Of a stretch of 61,588 nucleotides of DNA, positions 32,823-42,642 are shown in pieces. The notes below the pieces were generated by a model. It saw only the letters and a list, made by a program, of their open reading frames with translations. It made no database searches and was not told where the DNA came from. Origin of the DNA: Jiella sonneratiae (GTDB lineage Bacteria > Pseudomonadota > Alphaproteobacteria > Rhizobiales > Rhizobiaceae); the NCBI RefSeq assembly GCF_017353515.1, contig NZ_JAFMPY010000028.1:1-61588 (forward strand), given 5' to 3'. Position numbers and translations under genes: made by a program. How positions within the stretch are numbered: position 1 is the stretch's first letter; every line of letters starts with the position of its first letter.

Positions 32823-33293
32823 TTATTCGGTTCCCTGGAAGGCGACGCCGTCAAAGGCAAACACCTCCTCGCCGTCGTCGTTGACGCCACTGGTGACGAA
32901 GCTCAGGAGGCCCCAGCCCGGCCGCGTCTCCGAGCGGCGCTTCTCGGTGACCGTCTGGGTGAAGGTGACGCGGTCGCCGGCAAAGACCGGCTTCGGCCAG
33001 CGCATGTTCCGGAAGCCGGGCGAGGGGCCGATCCGCGGCACCGGATTGCCGGCGGCGATCCACTCTGCGACCTTGCGATAGCGATATTCGACGTTGAGGC
33101 GCATGCAGGCCGCGGCGGTGTGCCAGCCGGAGGCGCAGAGCCCGCCGAGGACGGAGGCCTTCGCCGCCTCCGGATCGAGGTGGAACGGCTGCGGGTCGTA
33201 CTGCCTGGCGAAGCGCACGATGTCCTCGGCGGTGAAGCGGTGTGAGCCGAGGGTGACCGGCTCGCCGACGACGAAACTGTCCCAGAAGGTCAC
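32823..33293 (-). CDS. MaoC-like hot-dog-fold dehydratase
   Basis: 156 aa. The hydratase-2 motif is present as RQYDPQPFHLDPEAA, giving the D-x(4)-H catalytic pair, followed by SGWHTAAACMRL and RWPKPVFAGDRVTFTQTV. MaoC proteins hydrate or dehydrate enoyl-CoA-type substrates in the cytoplasm. Its ATG overlaps the stop of the upstream MaoC gene by 4 bp (ATGA), so the two are translationally coupled and could form a heterodimer of hot-dog subunits. The pair follows the carboxylate locus but on its own transcript; a metabolic link is possible but not shown. Confidence 0.88.
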   Translation of the reverse strand: MTFWDSFVVGEPVTLGSHRFTAEDIVRFARQYDPQPFHLDPEAAKASVLGGLCASGWHTAAACMRLNVEYRYRKVAEWIAAGNPVPRIGPSPGFRNMRWPKPVFAGDRVTFTQTVTEKRRSETRPGWGLLSFVTSGVNDDGEEVFAFDGVAFQGTE

Positions 33294-33745
33294 GACGCGG
33301 CTCCCTCGCGGGTGAGGAGGAGGAGGGCGTACTCGCTGACGAGGACGCTGGTGCCCGCCTGGTTCGAGAGCGTCGCGCTAAGCTTCGCGATGCCGAGGGT
33401 CGGGCGCTTGGACGACATCCGGCGCGACAGCACGCGGGCGGTGCCGGCCAGGCTGTCGCCGGGGCGGACCGGCGCCTTCCAGTCGACGAAGTCGACACCG
33501 GGCGAGCCCTGCGAACTCGCGCCAAGCAGGAAGGAATCGGCCATCATCCGCATCAGCATCGAACATGTGTGCCAGCCCGAGGCCGTCAGCGAGCCGACGA
33601 GTTCGTTGGCGCCCCCCGCGGCCTCGTCGAGATGGAAGGGCTGCGGATCGAACTCGCGGGCGAAGGCGAGCATCTCCTCGCGCTCCGCCACGTAGGGACC
33701 GAGGGGAAATTCCCGGCCTTCGACGAAATCCTCATAGGTCAGCAA
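33290..33745 (-). CDS. MaoC-like hot-dog-fold dehydratase, first gene of pair
   Basis: 151 aa. The motif FAREFDPQPFHLDEAAGGAN holds the same D-x(4)-H pair as its partner, followed by SGWHTCSMLMRMM and the later VRPGDSLAGTARVLSRR. The N-terminus LTYEDFVEGREFPLGPYV is the typical MaoC lead-in. The two genes resemble each other over the first hundred residues, so they probably arose by duplication. It overlaps the downstream partner by 4 bp. The substrate is unknown; no acyl-CoA synthetase or CoA transferase gene occurs close by to help. Confidence 0.88.
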   Translation of the reverse strand: MLTYEDFVEGREFPLGPYVAEREEMLAFAREFDPQPFHLDEAAGGANELVGSLTASGWHTCSMLMRMMADSFLLGASSQGSPGVDFVDWKAPVRPGDSLAGTARVLSRRMSSKRPTLGIAKLSATLSNQAGTSVLVSEYALLLLTREGAAS

Positions 33746-33985
33746 TGCCGCCGCTCCTCCGCTTCAGGGCAGGTGCTCTCATAGGCCGATGTTCGGAAGG
33801 CGAGAAGATCGGCCTTCGGGATAAGCGCGGATTTTTTCCGCGCGCCGGCGGGGCGCGGCACCGAGCGATGCGGTCGGCCGCGGCGGGCGGGCGGGGCGCC
33901 GCGCGGCAAAAATTTCCGGCAGGTTCACAACGGCCGCGCCGGCTGCAATCATGGCACCCGGCTCAACCACGCAAGGAACGCCACG

Positions 33986-34873
33986 ATGCGCCACACTCTC
34001 CGTTTCCCGGGAGCACTCGCGACCGCCTGCCTCGGCCTCACCCTCGCCGCGCCGCTGCCGGCCTTCGCCGAGGATGCCAAGCCGGCCGCGCCGGAGGCGG
34101 CCGCGACCGGACCCAACGATATCCTCAATGCGACGCTGTGGATGCAGCGGTCGGTCGAGTACAAGGCCAATTCGATGGCGGTCTACGCCCTCGGCAGGCT
34201 GCGGCTCGACGAGGAACTCGCCGACAAGAGCGCGAGCGCCCTCGACCAGACCGACGCCGGCGACCTGCCGCCCGCCGTCATCCTCGATCTCGACGAGACG
34301 GTGATGGACAATTCCGCCTATGAATCCGGCCTCGTCACCACCAACAGCGACTATTCCTCCAAGACCTGGGACGACTGGACCAAGGCCAAGGACGCCAAGG
34401 CCGTGCCCGGCTCGCTCGACTATCTGAAATATGCCGACGAGAAGGGCGTGAAGATCTTCTACGTCACCAACCGCAAGGCCGGACAGGAGGAGGCGACCCG
34501 CGCCAATCTCGAGGCGCTGGGCTACCCGATGGGCGGCAATGTCGACACCTTCCTGATGCGCGACGAGAAGCCGGAATGGACCTCCGACAAGGCGAGCCGC
34601 CGCGACTTCGTCGCCAAGGACTACCGCGTCGTGGCGCTGTTCGGCGACAATTTCAACGACTTCACCAGCGAGGCGGAGGGCTCGATCGAGGAGCGCGCCG
34701 CGGCCTTCGACAAGCTCAAGGCACATTTCGGCAAGGACTGGTTCATGCTGGCCAATCCGACCTACGGCTCGTGGGAATCCTCGGCCTATGGCGACAACTT
34801 CAAGCTCTCCAACGAGGAGAAGCGCAAGATGAAGGTGGACGCGCTTCAGCCCTGGACGCCGGAAGGCAAATGA
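33986..34873 (+). CDS. Secreted HAD acid phosphatase (class B / lipoprotein e(P4)-like)
   Basis: 295 aa with a Sec signal peptide (residues 1-28, cleavage after AFA). There is no lipobox Cys at the cleavage site, so it is probably periplasmic rather than lipid-anchored. The HAD nucleophile motif DLDETVMDN (Asp101/Asp103) is preceded by PPAVIL. Downstream come FYVTNRKAGQEE (motif II Thr) and LFGDNFNDFTSEA (motif IV Asp pair). Family members dephosphorylate nucleotides and small phosphate esters outside the cytoplasm. It is a single gene; 240 bp of intergenic sequence precedes it with no distinctive site seen. Confidence 0.92.
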   Translation: MRHTLRFPGALATACLGLTLAAPLPAFAEDAKPAAPEAAATGPNDILNATLWMQRSVEYKANSMAVYALGRLRLDEELADKSASALDQTDAGDLPPAVILDLDETVMDNSAYESGLVTTNSDYSSKTWDDWTKAKDAKAVPGSLDYLKYADEKGVKIFYVTNRKAGQEEATRANLEALGYPMGGNVDTFLMRDEKPEWTSDKASRRDFVAKDYRVVALFGDNFNDFTSEAEGSIEERAAAFDKLKAHFGKDWFMLANPTYGSWESSAYGDNFKLSNEEKRKMKVDALQPWTPEGK

Positions 34874-34908
34874 TCCGGTAGCGGACGGACCTGCGCGAGG
34901 CGACCCGG

Positions 34909-35550
34909 CTATTTCAGAAGGTTCGCCTTGCGGATCTCGACGGCGGCCTTTCCGAGGTCGCCGCCCGACAGGACGAGGGTGACGATGGCCGCGCCGCCGT
35001 CGAAGCGCATTCCGGGGGGAACGTTGACGACGAAATACTCCTCCTCGCCGGGGGCGTTCGCCTCGGTGAAGGCGACGGTGCCGGCAAGGCGGCTGGCGTT
35101 GTCGCCCGACAGGCGGGCCGCGCTGTCCGGACTGTCCGCTCTCGCCGAGGGGCCCGCGGTATCGGGGAGAGCCGGATCGGGGCCGGCAGCAGTGTTGCCG
35201 GCAGCCTCGGCCGGCTGCAGATAGACGTCCATGAAGGCCCGCGTGTCCGGCTCGACGGTGACAGGCGAAAGGACGAGGGAGAGACGCGTCGGGGCGAGCG
35301 GTGCGGCGATGCGGACCACCGCATCGTGCTCCACGGTGGCGACGACGCTCGCGGCCGCCTCGTCGCCGCCGGCAGCCAGCCTCTCGCCCGACTTGTCGGT
35401 GGTCTCGGCGCCCGCCGGCGCGGCGGATGCCGCGACGAGGGCGGCAGCGGCAAGGAGGCCGGCAAGGCGGAATCGGGGCGAGCGGAGGGCCCGGGGGCGC
35501 CGCGCGGCCCTCGATTGTGGCAAAAACGCATACATCGCCGCACTAAGCAT
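34909..35550 (-). CDS. Secreted protein of unknown function
   Basis: 213 aa. An Arg-rich N-terminus is followed by a hydrophobic stretch LAGLLAAAALVAASAAPAGAE, a clear Sec signal peptide. The mature part is Ala-, Asp- and Pro-rich with two beta-rich halves (around RLSLVLSPVTVEPDTRAFMD and EEYFVVNVPPGMRFDGGAA) separated by a disordered linker. I do not recognise the family. The second ATG at 35535 is an alternative start. It converges on the acid phosphatase gene 35 bp away and diverges from the OsmC gene, so it is probably a single-gene unit. Confidence 0.7.
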   Translation of the reverse strand: MLSAAMYAFLPQSRAARRPRALRSPRFRLAGLLAAAALVAASAAPAGAETTDKSGERLAAGGDEAAASVVATVEHDAVVRIAAPLAPTRLSLVLSPVTVEPDTRAFMDVYLQPAEAAGNTAAGPDPALPDTAGPSARADSPDSAARLSGDNASRLAGTVAFTEANAPGEEEYFVVNVPPGMRFDGGAAIVTLVLSGGDLGKAAVEIRKANLLK

Positions 35551-35656
35551 TGCGGCAGCGCCTTTCGCAAGCGCAGCGGCGAGACGTGTGAAGAAAGGGT
35601 TACCACGGTCCGGCGGGCGGCCGCATCGCCCGCGCTTTACGGGAGGCTCGAAAACA

Positions 35657-36157
35657 ATGGCAGGCCGAATTCACCGCTACGCCGTCGGGCTGAAATGGAC
35701 GGGCGATCGCGGCGAGGGAACCGCGCACTACCGCGCCTATTCGCGCGATCACCGCATCGAGGCGCCCGGCAAGCCGGCGATCGAAGGCTCGGCAGATCCC
35801 GCCTTTCGCGGCGACGCCGCCCGCTGGAACCCGGAAGAGATGCTGCTCGCCGCGCTCTCCTCGTGTCACCAGCTCTGGTACCTGCATCTTTGCGCCGAGG
35901 CGGGGGTGGTCGTCGTCGGCTATGCGGACGAAGCCGAGGGCGAGATGCAGGAAGCTGCCGATGGGGGAGGGCAGTTCGTCCGTGTCGTGCTGCGGCCGAC
36001 GGTGACGGTCGCGGCGGGGAGCGATGCGGAGAGGGCCGAGGCGCTCCACCACGAGGCGCATGCGAAATGCTTCATCGCCCGGTCGGTGAATTTCGCGGTG
36101 GCCTGCGAGGCCGAGATCGTGGTGGCGGAGAACCGACAAACTGTTCCGCGAGCTTAG
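35657..36157 (+). CDS. OsmC-family peroxiredoxin-like protein
   Basis: 166 aa from ATG 35657. OsmC/Ohr proteins reduce organic hydroperoxides through two cysteines. Here they are in LSSCHQLWYLHLCAEAG and HEAHAKCFIARSVNFAV, and the typical DAARWNPEEMLLAALSSCH helix is intact. The HHEAHAKCFIARS segment is characteristic of the YhfA/OsmC subgroup. It would act in the cytoplasm with lipoyl or thiol reductants. It is transcribed alone, with 106 bp separating it from the divergent secreted-protein gene. A second, unrelated-looking OsmC gene lies at 44173. Confidence 0.9.
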   Translation: MAGRIHRYAVGLKWTGDRGEGTAHYRAYSRDHRIEAPGKPAIEGSADPAFRGDAARWNPEEMLLAALSSCHQLWYLHLCAEAGVVVVGYADEAEGEMQEAADGGGQFVRVVLRPTVTVAAGSDAERAEALHHEAHAKCFIARSVNFAVACEAEIVVAENRQTVPRA

Positions 36158-36292
36158 CTTTCTGAAGCATAGCGTGAGAGACCGGGCGACGCGGTCGGCG
36201 GCGTTTGATGAGAAGGTCAGGCGGAGAAGCCATTTGACTCCAGGGCCTCTATGCATCTTATAATTGCATATATGCCGCAAGGGGAGGTAGCA

Positions 36293-37111
36293 ATGACTTC
36301 AAGTAAACCGCGTTCAAGAAAAATATTCGCAAAAATTGCCCGTCCAATTATCCAATATTGGCTGCAGTTCGTCGCGGCGATGTTTTTCTTAGGTGTCTGC
36401 ACTGCTGCGTTTATGATATTATTTTGGGCGCTGATGCCATTCTTTTATCCCGGAAAATATTATTCGGACATGCTGGATAGTAGTAGCAAATTTTTTCCCG
36501 TTGAGATGGCATATTACATTTCGAGTACAATGATCTTCTTTATCAGCGGATTCGCACTTCTCATCGCGTATTCACAGTCGAGCGAGGCGAGCCACGCTCG
36601 GCGTGCAGCCATCTATCTCGAAATCACCCGCCGCGTTGAAAGCAAGAGTGTTCGCATTGCCCGGCGAAAATTGATCGCAATACAAAAGCGGTTTGCGGAC
36701 AATCCTAACCAGGCGCATCAGCATCCGAGCCTCAAATCCTTCGCAGGCCAAGTTGTCAAAGACCTCAAGACGGATCATGACCGCATCATTTTAACAGACA
36801 GCGAATGTGATACAGAATTCCGAAAGCTGCACACGATCCTATCATTTTTTGAAGACGTCGGCGTCCTTGTTCGGCACGGTCATCTAAAGCGTCGCGACGT
36901 CTTTGAAATAATGTCCAGTTTGATTGAAATGACGGAAAACATATTTTCCGAATATATTGAAATGCAACAAAAACTAAATGGCGATCGAATCTATGCGAAC
37001 GCTCTTTGGTTGATGCTTGAGAACAGAAAGTACGTTGCGAAGGGGAGAGCGTTCTCGTTCCCCGTCGCGGATTTGACCGGCTACTCCAATTCGACGGCAA
37101 TTACACATTGA
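36293..37111 (+). CDS. AT-rich membrane protein of unknown function, likely acquired
   Basis: 272 aa from ATG 36293, which has GGGGAGG at 36281-36287. There are two predicted N-terminal helices, [20 protein letters not shown] and a second around [20 protein letters not shown] soluble domain with [19 protein letters not shown] follows, which resembles DUF4760-type proteins but is not a firm match. Base composition and codon use (many AAA, ATT, TTT codons) differ sharply from every neighbour, so recent transfer is likely. Its last 11 bp overlap the end of ychF on the other strand. A TATAAT-like stretch lies at about 36260. Confidence 0.75.
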   Translation: MTSSKPRSRKIFAKIARPIIQYWLQFVAAMFFLGVCTAAFMILFWALMPFFYPGKYYSDMLDSSSKFFPVEMAYYISSTMIFFISGFALLIAYSQSSEASHARRAAIYLEITRRVESKSVRIARRKLIAIQKRFADNPNQAHQHPSLKSFAGQVVKDLKTDHDRIILTDSECDTEFRKLHTILSFFEDVGVLVRHGHLKRRDVFEIMSSLIEMTENIFSEYIEMQQKLNGDRIYANALWLMLENRKYVAKGRAFSFPVADLTGYSNSTAITH

Positions 37112-38204
37112 ATTTGAAGTTCATGATGTCGCCGTCCGACACGACGTATTCCTTGCCCTCGTCGCGGGATTTCCCCGCCTCCTTGGCACCCACCTCGCCG
37201 CCGAGGGCGACGAAATCGTCATAGGCGATGGTCTGGGCGCGGATGAAGCCCTTCTCGAAGTCGGTGTGGATGACGCCGGCGGCCTGCGGCGCCTTTGTGC
37301 CTTGGTTGATCGTCCAGGCGCGGGTCTCCTTCGGGCCGGCGGTGAAATAGGTGATCAGGTCGAGGAGCTCGTAGCCCGCCCTGATGAGCCGATCGAGGCC
37401 GGGCTCGTGGAGACCCATCGCCTCCAGATAGTCGCCGACCTCCTCTTCGGGCAGCTGGGCGATCTCCGCCTCGATGGCGGCCGAGATGATCACCGTGCTC
37501 GCTCCCTGCGCCTCCGCCATCTTCGCCACCGCGGCAGAATGGGCGTTGCCGGCCGCGGCGTCCGCCTCGGCGACGTTGCAGACGTAGAGGACCGGCTTGG
37601 AGGTGAGGAGGTTGAGGCCGCGCAGCATGCGGCGTTCCTCGACGTCGAGATCGGCGAGGATCACCCGCGCCGGCCTGCCGTCGTTGAGGACCTTGAGCGC
37701 CTTCTCCATGACGGGGAGGACGGCGAGCGCCTCCTTGTCCTTGCCGGTCGCCTTCTTGCGGGTGCCCACCACCCGCCGCTCGAGGCTTTCGAGGTCGGAC
37801 AGCATCAGCTCGGTCTCGACCGTCTCGGCATCGGCCACCGGATCGACCCGGCCCTCGACATGGACGACGTCGCCATCCTCGAAGCAGCGTAGCACGTGGA
37901 CGATGGCGTCGACCTCGCGGATATTGGCGAGGAACTGGTTGCCGAGGCCTTCGCCCTTCGAGGCGCCGCGCACGAGCCCGGCGATGTCGACGAAGGTGAT
38001 CCGCGTCGGCAGGATGTTCGCCGATCTGGCGATCGCCGCGATTTCCTTCAGCCGCGGGTCCGGCACCGGCACGTCGCCGGTGTTCGGCTCGATGGTGCAG
38101 AAGGGATAGTTGGCGGCAGCCGCCGCGGCGGTCTTGGTGAGGGCGTTGAACAGCGTCGACTTGCCGACATTCGGCAGGCCGACGATCCCGCATCTGAAAC
38201 CCAT
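37101..38204 (-). CDS. ychF: Ribosome-binding ATPase/GTPase YchF
   Basis: 367 aa, typical for this Obg-related P-loop protein. It has [17 protein letters not shown] (G1), the [22 protein letters not shown]3 region, and NVAEAD in place of NKxD, which gives the family its ATP preference. The C-terminal TGS domain contains [20 protein letters not shown]. It binds ribosomes and acts in stress regulation. It lies downstream of pth and rplY on the same strand, an arrangement common in alphaproteobacteria, although a plus-strand gene (38388) now sits between pth and ychF. Confidence 0.97.
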   Translation of the reverse strand: MGFRCGIVGLPNVGKSTLFNALTKTAAAAAANYPFCTIEPNTGDVPVPDPRLKEIAAIARSANILPTRITFVDIAGLVRGASKGEGLGNQFLANIREVDAIVHVLRCFEDGDVVHVEGRVDPVADAETVETELMLSDLESLERRVVGTRKKATGKDKEALAVLPVMEKALKVLNDGRPARVILADLDVEERRMLRGLNLLTSKPVLYVCNVAEADAAAGNAHSAAVAKMAEAQGASTVIISAAIEAEIAQLPEEEVGDYLEAMGLHEPGLDRLIRAGYELLDLITYFTAGPKETRAWTINQGTKAPQAAGVIHTDFEKGFIRAQTIAYDDFVALGGEVGAKEAGKSRDEGKEYVVSDGDIMNFKFNV

Positions 38205-38387
38205 GGGGGTGGTCCTTCGGAAAGCTTTCGTCCGGCCGCCGGCGCGGCCCGATCGTTGAGGCGCTGTTTGCCGCCGAACGGGCGAGGGGTCAACAGCGTC
38301 GCCGTTTCGATGCGCCGGCCATGGTGTTAGAGTTGCGGCCGCGCCGGTTCCTTTTCGGGCCGGCCTGAACGAGAAAGGACAGTCGAC

Positions 38388-38810
38388 ATGCGCCTTCTCA
38401 TCGTCTTCCTCGCCACCTTCGTTGCCGTGCCCGCCTTCGCCGCCTGCGAGGACGGCGGCCCCGCGGCCGGATTCATCAAGGACCACTGGCTGACGCGGAT
38501 CGGCAGCGGCCAGAAGACCTGTATTTTCTACGGCGACTATTCCGGCGACGGCGCCGCGGACGCCGTGGCGTTCTTCTATTACGAAAAGCCGCAGCACGGG
38601 CGCTACCAGAAGCCCGGCGACGGCGTCGTGGTCGAAGCCGCGCTGTTCCGCCGGGTCGGCGAGGGCTATCGCTTCGACGGCTCCGCCGATGTCGGCGGCG
38701 ACAATCCCCGCAACGTCATCTTCGACAAGCGCAAGGTGACGGTCGAGACGACGGTCGCCTGGCAGGATCCCGGCATCGACCGGAGCTGGACGATCCGCGC
38801 GCCGAACTGA
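38388..38810 (+). CDS. Small secreted protein of unknown function
   Basis: 140 aa. A signal peptide ([19 protein letters not shown]) is followed by a compact domain of about 120 residues with two Cys residues (ACEDGG and [14 protein letters not shown]), possibly disulfide-bonded. The [18 protein letters not shown] stretch resembles an acidic calcium-binding-like loop, but this is only a visual resemblance. I do not recognise the family. GAAAGGA lies 10 bp before the ATG. It is inserted on the opposite strand between pth and ychF, interrupting a usually continuous gene order. Confidence 0.75.
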   Translation: MRLLIVFLATFVAVPAFAACEDGGPAAGFIKDHWLTRIGSGQKTCIFYGDYSGDGAADAVAFFYYEKPQHGRYQKPGDGVVVEAALFRRVGEGYRFDGSADVGGDNPRNVIFDKRKVTVETTVAWQDPGIDRSWTIRAPN

Positions 38811-38828
38811 CGAGGGGCAGCCGCCGGG

Positions 38829-39560
38829 CTACTCCTTGCCGCCGAACATCCGCTTCAGCATCTCCGCCATCGGGCCTTTCTCCGGCAGCTTGACCGAAGG
38901 CTTCGGCGAGCGCGCCTGCCGGATGTGGCTCTGGCCCTTCGGGGCGGACTTGCTGCCTGCCGAGCCCTTGGCGCCGGCCGGCTCCTCGCGGCCGCCGGTG
39001 GCGACGCTGACCTTGTTCATGAACAGGGCGTCCTCGCCCTTGACCAGGCTCTCGGCGTTGCGGGCGACGGCGTCGAGAAACGGCTCCAGCCACTCGCGGT
39101 CGACCTTGGCGAAGTCGCCGAGGACATGCGGCGTCACGGCCTCCTTGCTGCCGGGATGGCCGATGCCGAGGCGCACGCGCCGATAGTCCTTCGTTGCGAG
39201 ATGGGCGTCGATCGACCGCAGCCCGTTGTGGCCGCCGTGGCCGCCGCCGGTCTTCACCCGCAGCTTTCCGGGCGCAAGGTCGAGCTCGTCATGGATGACG
39301 ACGACGTCCTTCGGTTCGAGCTTGTAGAAGCGCACCGCCTCGCCGACCGAGCGGCCGGAGTCGTTCATGAAGGTCTGCGGCTTCACGAGCAGCACCTTCT
39401 CGCCGGCGATGGCGCCTTCGGCGATCTCGGCGGAGAACTTCTTCGAGAAGGCGGGGAAATTCGCCTGCCGGGCGATCTCGTCGACGGCCATGAAACCGAT
39501 GTTGTGGCGGTTGCCGGCGTATTTCGGGCCCGGATTGCCGAGACCTGCGATCAGAAGCAT
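38829..39560 (-). CDS. pth: Peptidyl-tRNA hydrolase
   Basis: 243 aa. It releases tRNA from stalled peptidyl-tRNA. The active-site region [18 protein letters not shown] includes the catalytic His, followed by [32 protein letters not shown] and [11 protein letters not shown]. The protein is about 50 residues longer than the usual ~190 because of a basic, Gly/Ser/Lys-rich C-terminal tail ending [15 protein letters not shown]; such tails are known in alphaproteobacteria. A long palindrome separates it from rplY upstream (same strand). Confidence 0.97.
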   Translation of the reverse strand: MLLIAGLGNPGPKYAGNRHNIGFMAVDEIARQANFPAFSKKFSAEIAEGAIAGEKVLLVKPQTFMNDSGRSVGEAVRFYKLEPKDVVVIHDELDLAPGKLRVKTGGGHGGHNGLRSIDAHLATKDYRRVRLGIGHPGSKEAVTPHVLGDFAKVDREWLEPFLDAVARNAESLVKGEDALFMNKVSVATGGREEPAGAKGSAGSKSAPKGQSHIRQARSPKPSVKLPEKGPMAEMLKRMFGGKE

Positions 39561-39716
39561 CGGGGCACTCCCTGGGATTGGTGGGATGGCAGTGGCTCAG
39601 AGTGGCCGAAGGTGCGCTCCCGGCCAAGTCCCAGTAAGACGGGCATACCCTTTCAACGGCAACAGCAGAGGCGGAAGGCGACGCATCGGGGCTGTAGGGT
39701 CGGCGCACCAACGCTT

Positions 39717-39836
39717 CGTCATCCCGGGCTTGACCCGGGATCCATTCCAAATCGTCGACCGAGCCAGCCTCCTCGTCGATGCTTTCGGCAGCTTGTGCGG
39801 TTTGGAATGGATCCCGGCTCGGGGGCCGGGATGACG
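39717..39836. repeat. Long palindromic intergenic element (CGTCATCCCGG family)
   Basis: A left arm beginning CGTCATCCCGGGCTTGACCC (39717-39751) is mirrored by an arm ending GGGCCGGGATGACG (39801-39836), with arms of ~35 bp and a ~50-bp loop. Elements with this core are scattered through alphaproteobacterial genomes. It lies between rplY and pth and could form a strong RNA hairpin in their common transcript. Confidence 0.85.
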
Positions 39837-39894
39837 AGACTTCGATGGTCGCGTCCTGACTTCGAGGGCGATGGCGCATGACGATTCTGCGCCA

Positions 39895-39926
39895 CACAAA
39901 AACGGCCGGACAATGCCCGGCCGTCA
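39895..39926 (-). terminator. Rho-independent terminator of rplY
   Basis: On the minus strand ACGGCCGG-GCATTGT-CCGGCCGT is followed by TTTTTG. It lies 28 bp past the rplY stop codon, so much rplY mRNA should end before pth. Confidence 0.8.
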
Positions 39927-39953
39927 TTGATGTCGCAAGGAAAGCCGGACGGC

Positions 39954-40613
39954 TTATTCCTTGCCGGCCTTGGTCTCGCCCTCGGCGGTCTGGGCCCGCT
40001 GCTCGGTGACCTCGGTCTCGGCCTCCTCGTCGCCTTCCGAGCGCATCGCGGCCGGGGAGACGATGGTGGCGATGGTGAAGTCTCGGTCGGTGATCGTCAG
40101 CTCGACGTTGGCCGGCAGCGTCAGCGCCGAGGCGTGGATCGCGTCGTTGATCTCGAGACCCGTCAGGTCGATCGCGAAGAACTCCGGAATGGCGTTGGCG
40201 GGAGCCTCGACCTCGACCTCGTGGCGCACGACGTTGAGCGTGCCGCCGCGCTTCAGGCCGGGGGACTTTTCCTCGTTCTCGAAATGCACGGGGATCTCGA
40301 CCGTCACCCGGGTCTCGTCGGAGACGCGCAGGAAGTCGACATGGATGAGGAAGTCGCGGACCGGCTCGAGCTGGTAGTCCTTCGGCAGGACCTTGATCTC
40401 CTTGCCGTCGAGCTCGATCGTCGCGATCGAGGTCATGAAGCCGCCGGCGTGGAGCGCCAGAAAGGTCTCCTTGTAGGGGAGCGCGATCGGCAGCGGCTCT
40501 TCCTTGCCGCCGTAGATGACGGCGGGAATCATGTTGTTGCGGCGCAGATGTCTGGCGGCCCCCTTGCCGACCTTGTCGCGCGCCTCGGCCTTGACCGTGA
40601 AGGTCTGGTGCAT
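39954..40613 (-). CDS. rplY: 50S ribosomal protein L25 (Ctc-type, long form)
   Basis: 219 aa from ATG 40613. The N-terminal L25 domain binds 5S rRNA ([27 protein letters not shown]). The C-terminal TL5/Ctc beta domain spans about 100-190 with [19 protein letters not shown] and [12 protein letters not shown]. An acidic tail ends the protein ([25 protein letters not shown]). The start is the family start [13 protein letters not shown]; upstream in-frame codons are not typical. Transcribed toward pth, with its own terminator at 39895-39926. Confidence 0.96.
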   Translation of the reverse strand: MHQTFTVKAEARDKVGKGAARHLRRNNMIPAVIYGGKEEPLPIALPYKETFLALHAGGFMTSIATIELDGKEIKVLPKDYQLEPVRDFLIHVDFLRVSDETRVTVEIPVHFENEEKSPGLKRGGTLNVVRHEVEVEAPANAIPEFFAIDLTGLEINDAIHASALTLPANVELTITDRDFTIATIVSPAAMRSEGDEEAETEVTEQRAQTAEGETKAGKE

Positions 40614-40845
40614 GGCGTGTCGTCCTTCAAATTGTCGAGGGGTCGTAAAGGGCCCCATGCCCGAAACGACGAAAAGCGGCGCCCCGGATGGGGACCGCTT
40701 CACTCCGCGCTGCCTCCAAGGGTGTCCGCGCGGACGCCGCAGCCTATAAAGCACCGCGCCGGGGGAGGCAAGGCTCGCCCGGTCTGCGGTAAAGGACGGG
40801 TCCGGCCGCTGCGCCGGACCCCGAGGTCGAAGTCGCCGGCGACGG

Positions 40846-41583
40846 TCAGCCGCCGAAGATCGTCTCCAACAGGCCCGGCCGGCTGAGGACGCCGGTCTCG
40901 GCATAGACGTTCTTCGCGCCGCGCCCGTCGGGGCCGATCACCACGACCTTCGCGCCCACCGGCACGCGGCCGTAGAGATGCTCGACGTCCTCGTTCATCA
41001 TGCGGATGCAGCCCGACGACATCATCTGGCCGATGGTCCAGGGCTGGTTGGTGCCGTGGATGCGGAACATCGAATCGTTGCCGTGGCCGTTGTAGAGATA
41101 CATCGCCCGCGCGCCGAGCGGATTGCCGGGGCCGCCCTCCATATAGGCGGGGAGTTCGCGTCCCTTGGCGCGCTCGCGCACCACCATCGTCGCCGGCGGC
41201 GTCCAGCCCGGCCATTCCGCCTTGCGGCCGACCTTCATCGTGCCCGACCAGCCGAAGCCCTCGCGCCCGACGCCGACGCCGTAGCGCGTCGCCATGCCGT
41301 TCCCCTCGACGTAATAGAGGTAGCGCCGGCTCGAATCGACGATGATCGTGCCGGGCTTCTCGTCGGTCTTTATGCGGACCTCGCGGCGCATGAACTCGGC
41401 CGCGGGCTTGCGGGCAAGCATGCGCCGCAGCTCACCACCCGTCGGGGCGTTGGCGTCGACCTCTTCCCAGGAGAAAGTGGCGTAGTTGTAGCGGCGGACG
41501 GTCTCCGCCGCGGCCGGGCTCGCCAGCGATGCGAGCATGCCGGCGGCCGCAACGCCGAAGACGAGCGTCTTGAAGGTCTTCAT
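40846..41583 (-). CDS. L,D-transpeptidase (YkuD domain), periplasmic
   Basis: 245 aa. A signal peptide (about 1-27, ending SPAAAE) is followed by a YkuD domain. The catalytic signature [20 protein letters not shown] supplies the His and Cys. The domain starts [20 protein letters not shown]. Such enzymes cross-link peptidoglycan via 3-3 bonds or attach outer-membrane proteins. A close relative lies 330 bp away on the same strand (41911-42642), and the two share [10 protein letters not shown]-like and PLGARAMYL segments, so they are likely a local duplication. Confidence 0.93.
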   Translation of the reverse strand: MKTFKTLVFGVAAAGMLASLASPAAAETVRRYNYATFSWEEVDANAPTGGELRRMLARKPAAEFMRREVRIKTDEKPGTIIVDSSRRYLYYVEGNGMATRYGVGVGREGFGWSGTMKVGRKAEWPGWTPPATMVVRERAKGRELPAYMEGGPGNPLGARAMYLYNGHGNDSMFRIHGTNQPWTIGQMMSSGCIRMMNEDVEHLYGRVPVGAKVVVIGPDGRGAKNVYAETGVLSRPGLLETIFGG

Positions 41584-41910
41584 CGATTTCTCTCCAGCCA
41601 GTGCCCGCTCGTTGCGGCGGGTTCGTTCGTTTATCCGGACGCGGAATCGTTGCCGCGCCGGTCATTTCCGTTCGATCGTCTGGCAGTCGCGTGGCGTCCG
41701 GCCTGCGCCTTCGCCTCGCGTGCCTGTCGATGCGGCGAGACCGTGCCTCGATCGGACCACGATTTCGCCATGTTTCAACTCCGCAACAGCCGGGAACGAT
41801 CCCTAGGGAAAGTCCGCGCATCGTTCACATTGCCGTGATGCGATTCCTGTCGGCACCGTCCCCGATGCGCGGCGGCGGTCATCGCGCCCGGTCTGTCGTT
41901 CCGGGCCGCC

Positions 41911-42642
41911 TCAGAGCACCAGCACCTCGGTGCCGACCGATACCCGCTCGTAGAGGTCGGTCACATCCTCGTTGCGCATGCGGATGCAGCCGGAGGAGAC
42001 GTTGCGGCCGATGGTCCAGGGCTGGTTGGTGCCGTGGATGCGATAGAGCGTCGAGCCGAGATACATCGCCCGGGCGCCGAGCGGATTGGCCGGACCCCCC
42101 TCCATGTGGGCGGGCAGGATGCGGCCTTTCTTCCTTTCGCGCGCGATCATCTGCGAGGGCGGCGTCCAGCCCGGCCACTCGGCCTTGCGGCTGATGCGAT
42201 GGGTGCCGGACCAGCCGAAGCCGGGCTTGCCGGTGCCGACGCCGTAGCGGCGGGCCGTGCCGTTCTCGCCGACGAGATAGAGAAAATGCGCGTGCGGATC
42301 GATGACGATCGTGCCGGGCTTGCCGGCGCCGGCATAGGCAACGGTCTGCGGCAGGAACTGCGGGTCGATCGCCTGGCGCGGATCGACGGTGCGGGCTGCC
42401 GGCGCCCCGCGGACGGCGAGCGCGGCTGCGCTCATCGCCGCCGGACCGTCGGGCGTGCGCGCCGCAAGGACGACGCCGCTCGGGGAGGGGGCGGCGAACT
42501 CCATCACCCAGGGGCCGCCGATGCCCGGCGCGATGCGGACGGCGGGGCGAAGCGGCCGGCGCTCCTGAGCCACGGCATCAGCGGCGAAGGATCCGATGGC
42601 CGCTGCGAGAAAAAGCCCGGCAAGGGCGGCGCGTCGATACAT
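41911..42642 (-). CDS. L,D-transpeptidase (YkuD domain), periplasmic, second copy
   Basis: 243 aa from ATG 42642, with GAGGAG 7-8 bp upstream. There is a signal peptide (RRAALAGLFLAAAIGSFAAD), a ~90-residue Ala/Pro-rich spacer, then the YkuD domain with [20 protein letters not shown] near the C-terminus. It ends soon after ERVSVGTEVLVL, so it lacks the C-terminal tail of its neighbour at 40846. It acts in the periplasm on peptidoglycan. The spacer may reach across to the cell wall. Confidence 0.93.
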   Translation of the reverse strand: MYRRAALAGLFLAAAIGSFAADAVAQERRPLRPAVRIAPGIGGPWVMEFAAPSPSGVVLAARTPDGPAAMSAAALAVRGAPAARTVDPRQAIDPQFLPQTVAYAGAGKPGTIVIDPHAHFLYLVGENGTARRYGVGTGKPGFGWSGTHRISRKAEWPGWTPPSQMIARERKKGRILPAHMEGGPANPLGARAMYLGSTLYRIHGTNQPWTIGRNVSSGCIRMRNEDVTDLYERVSVGTEVLVL

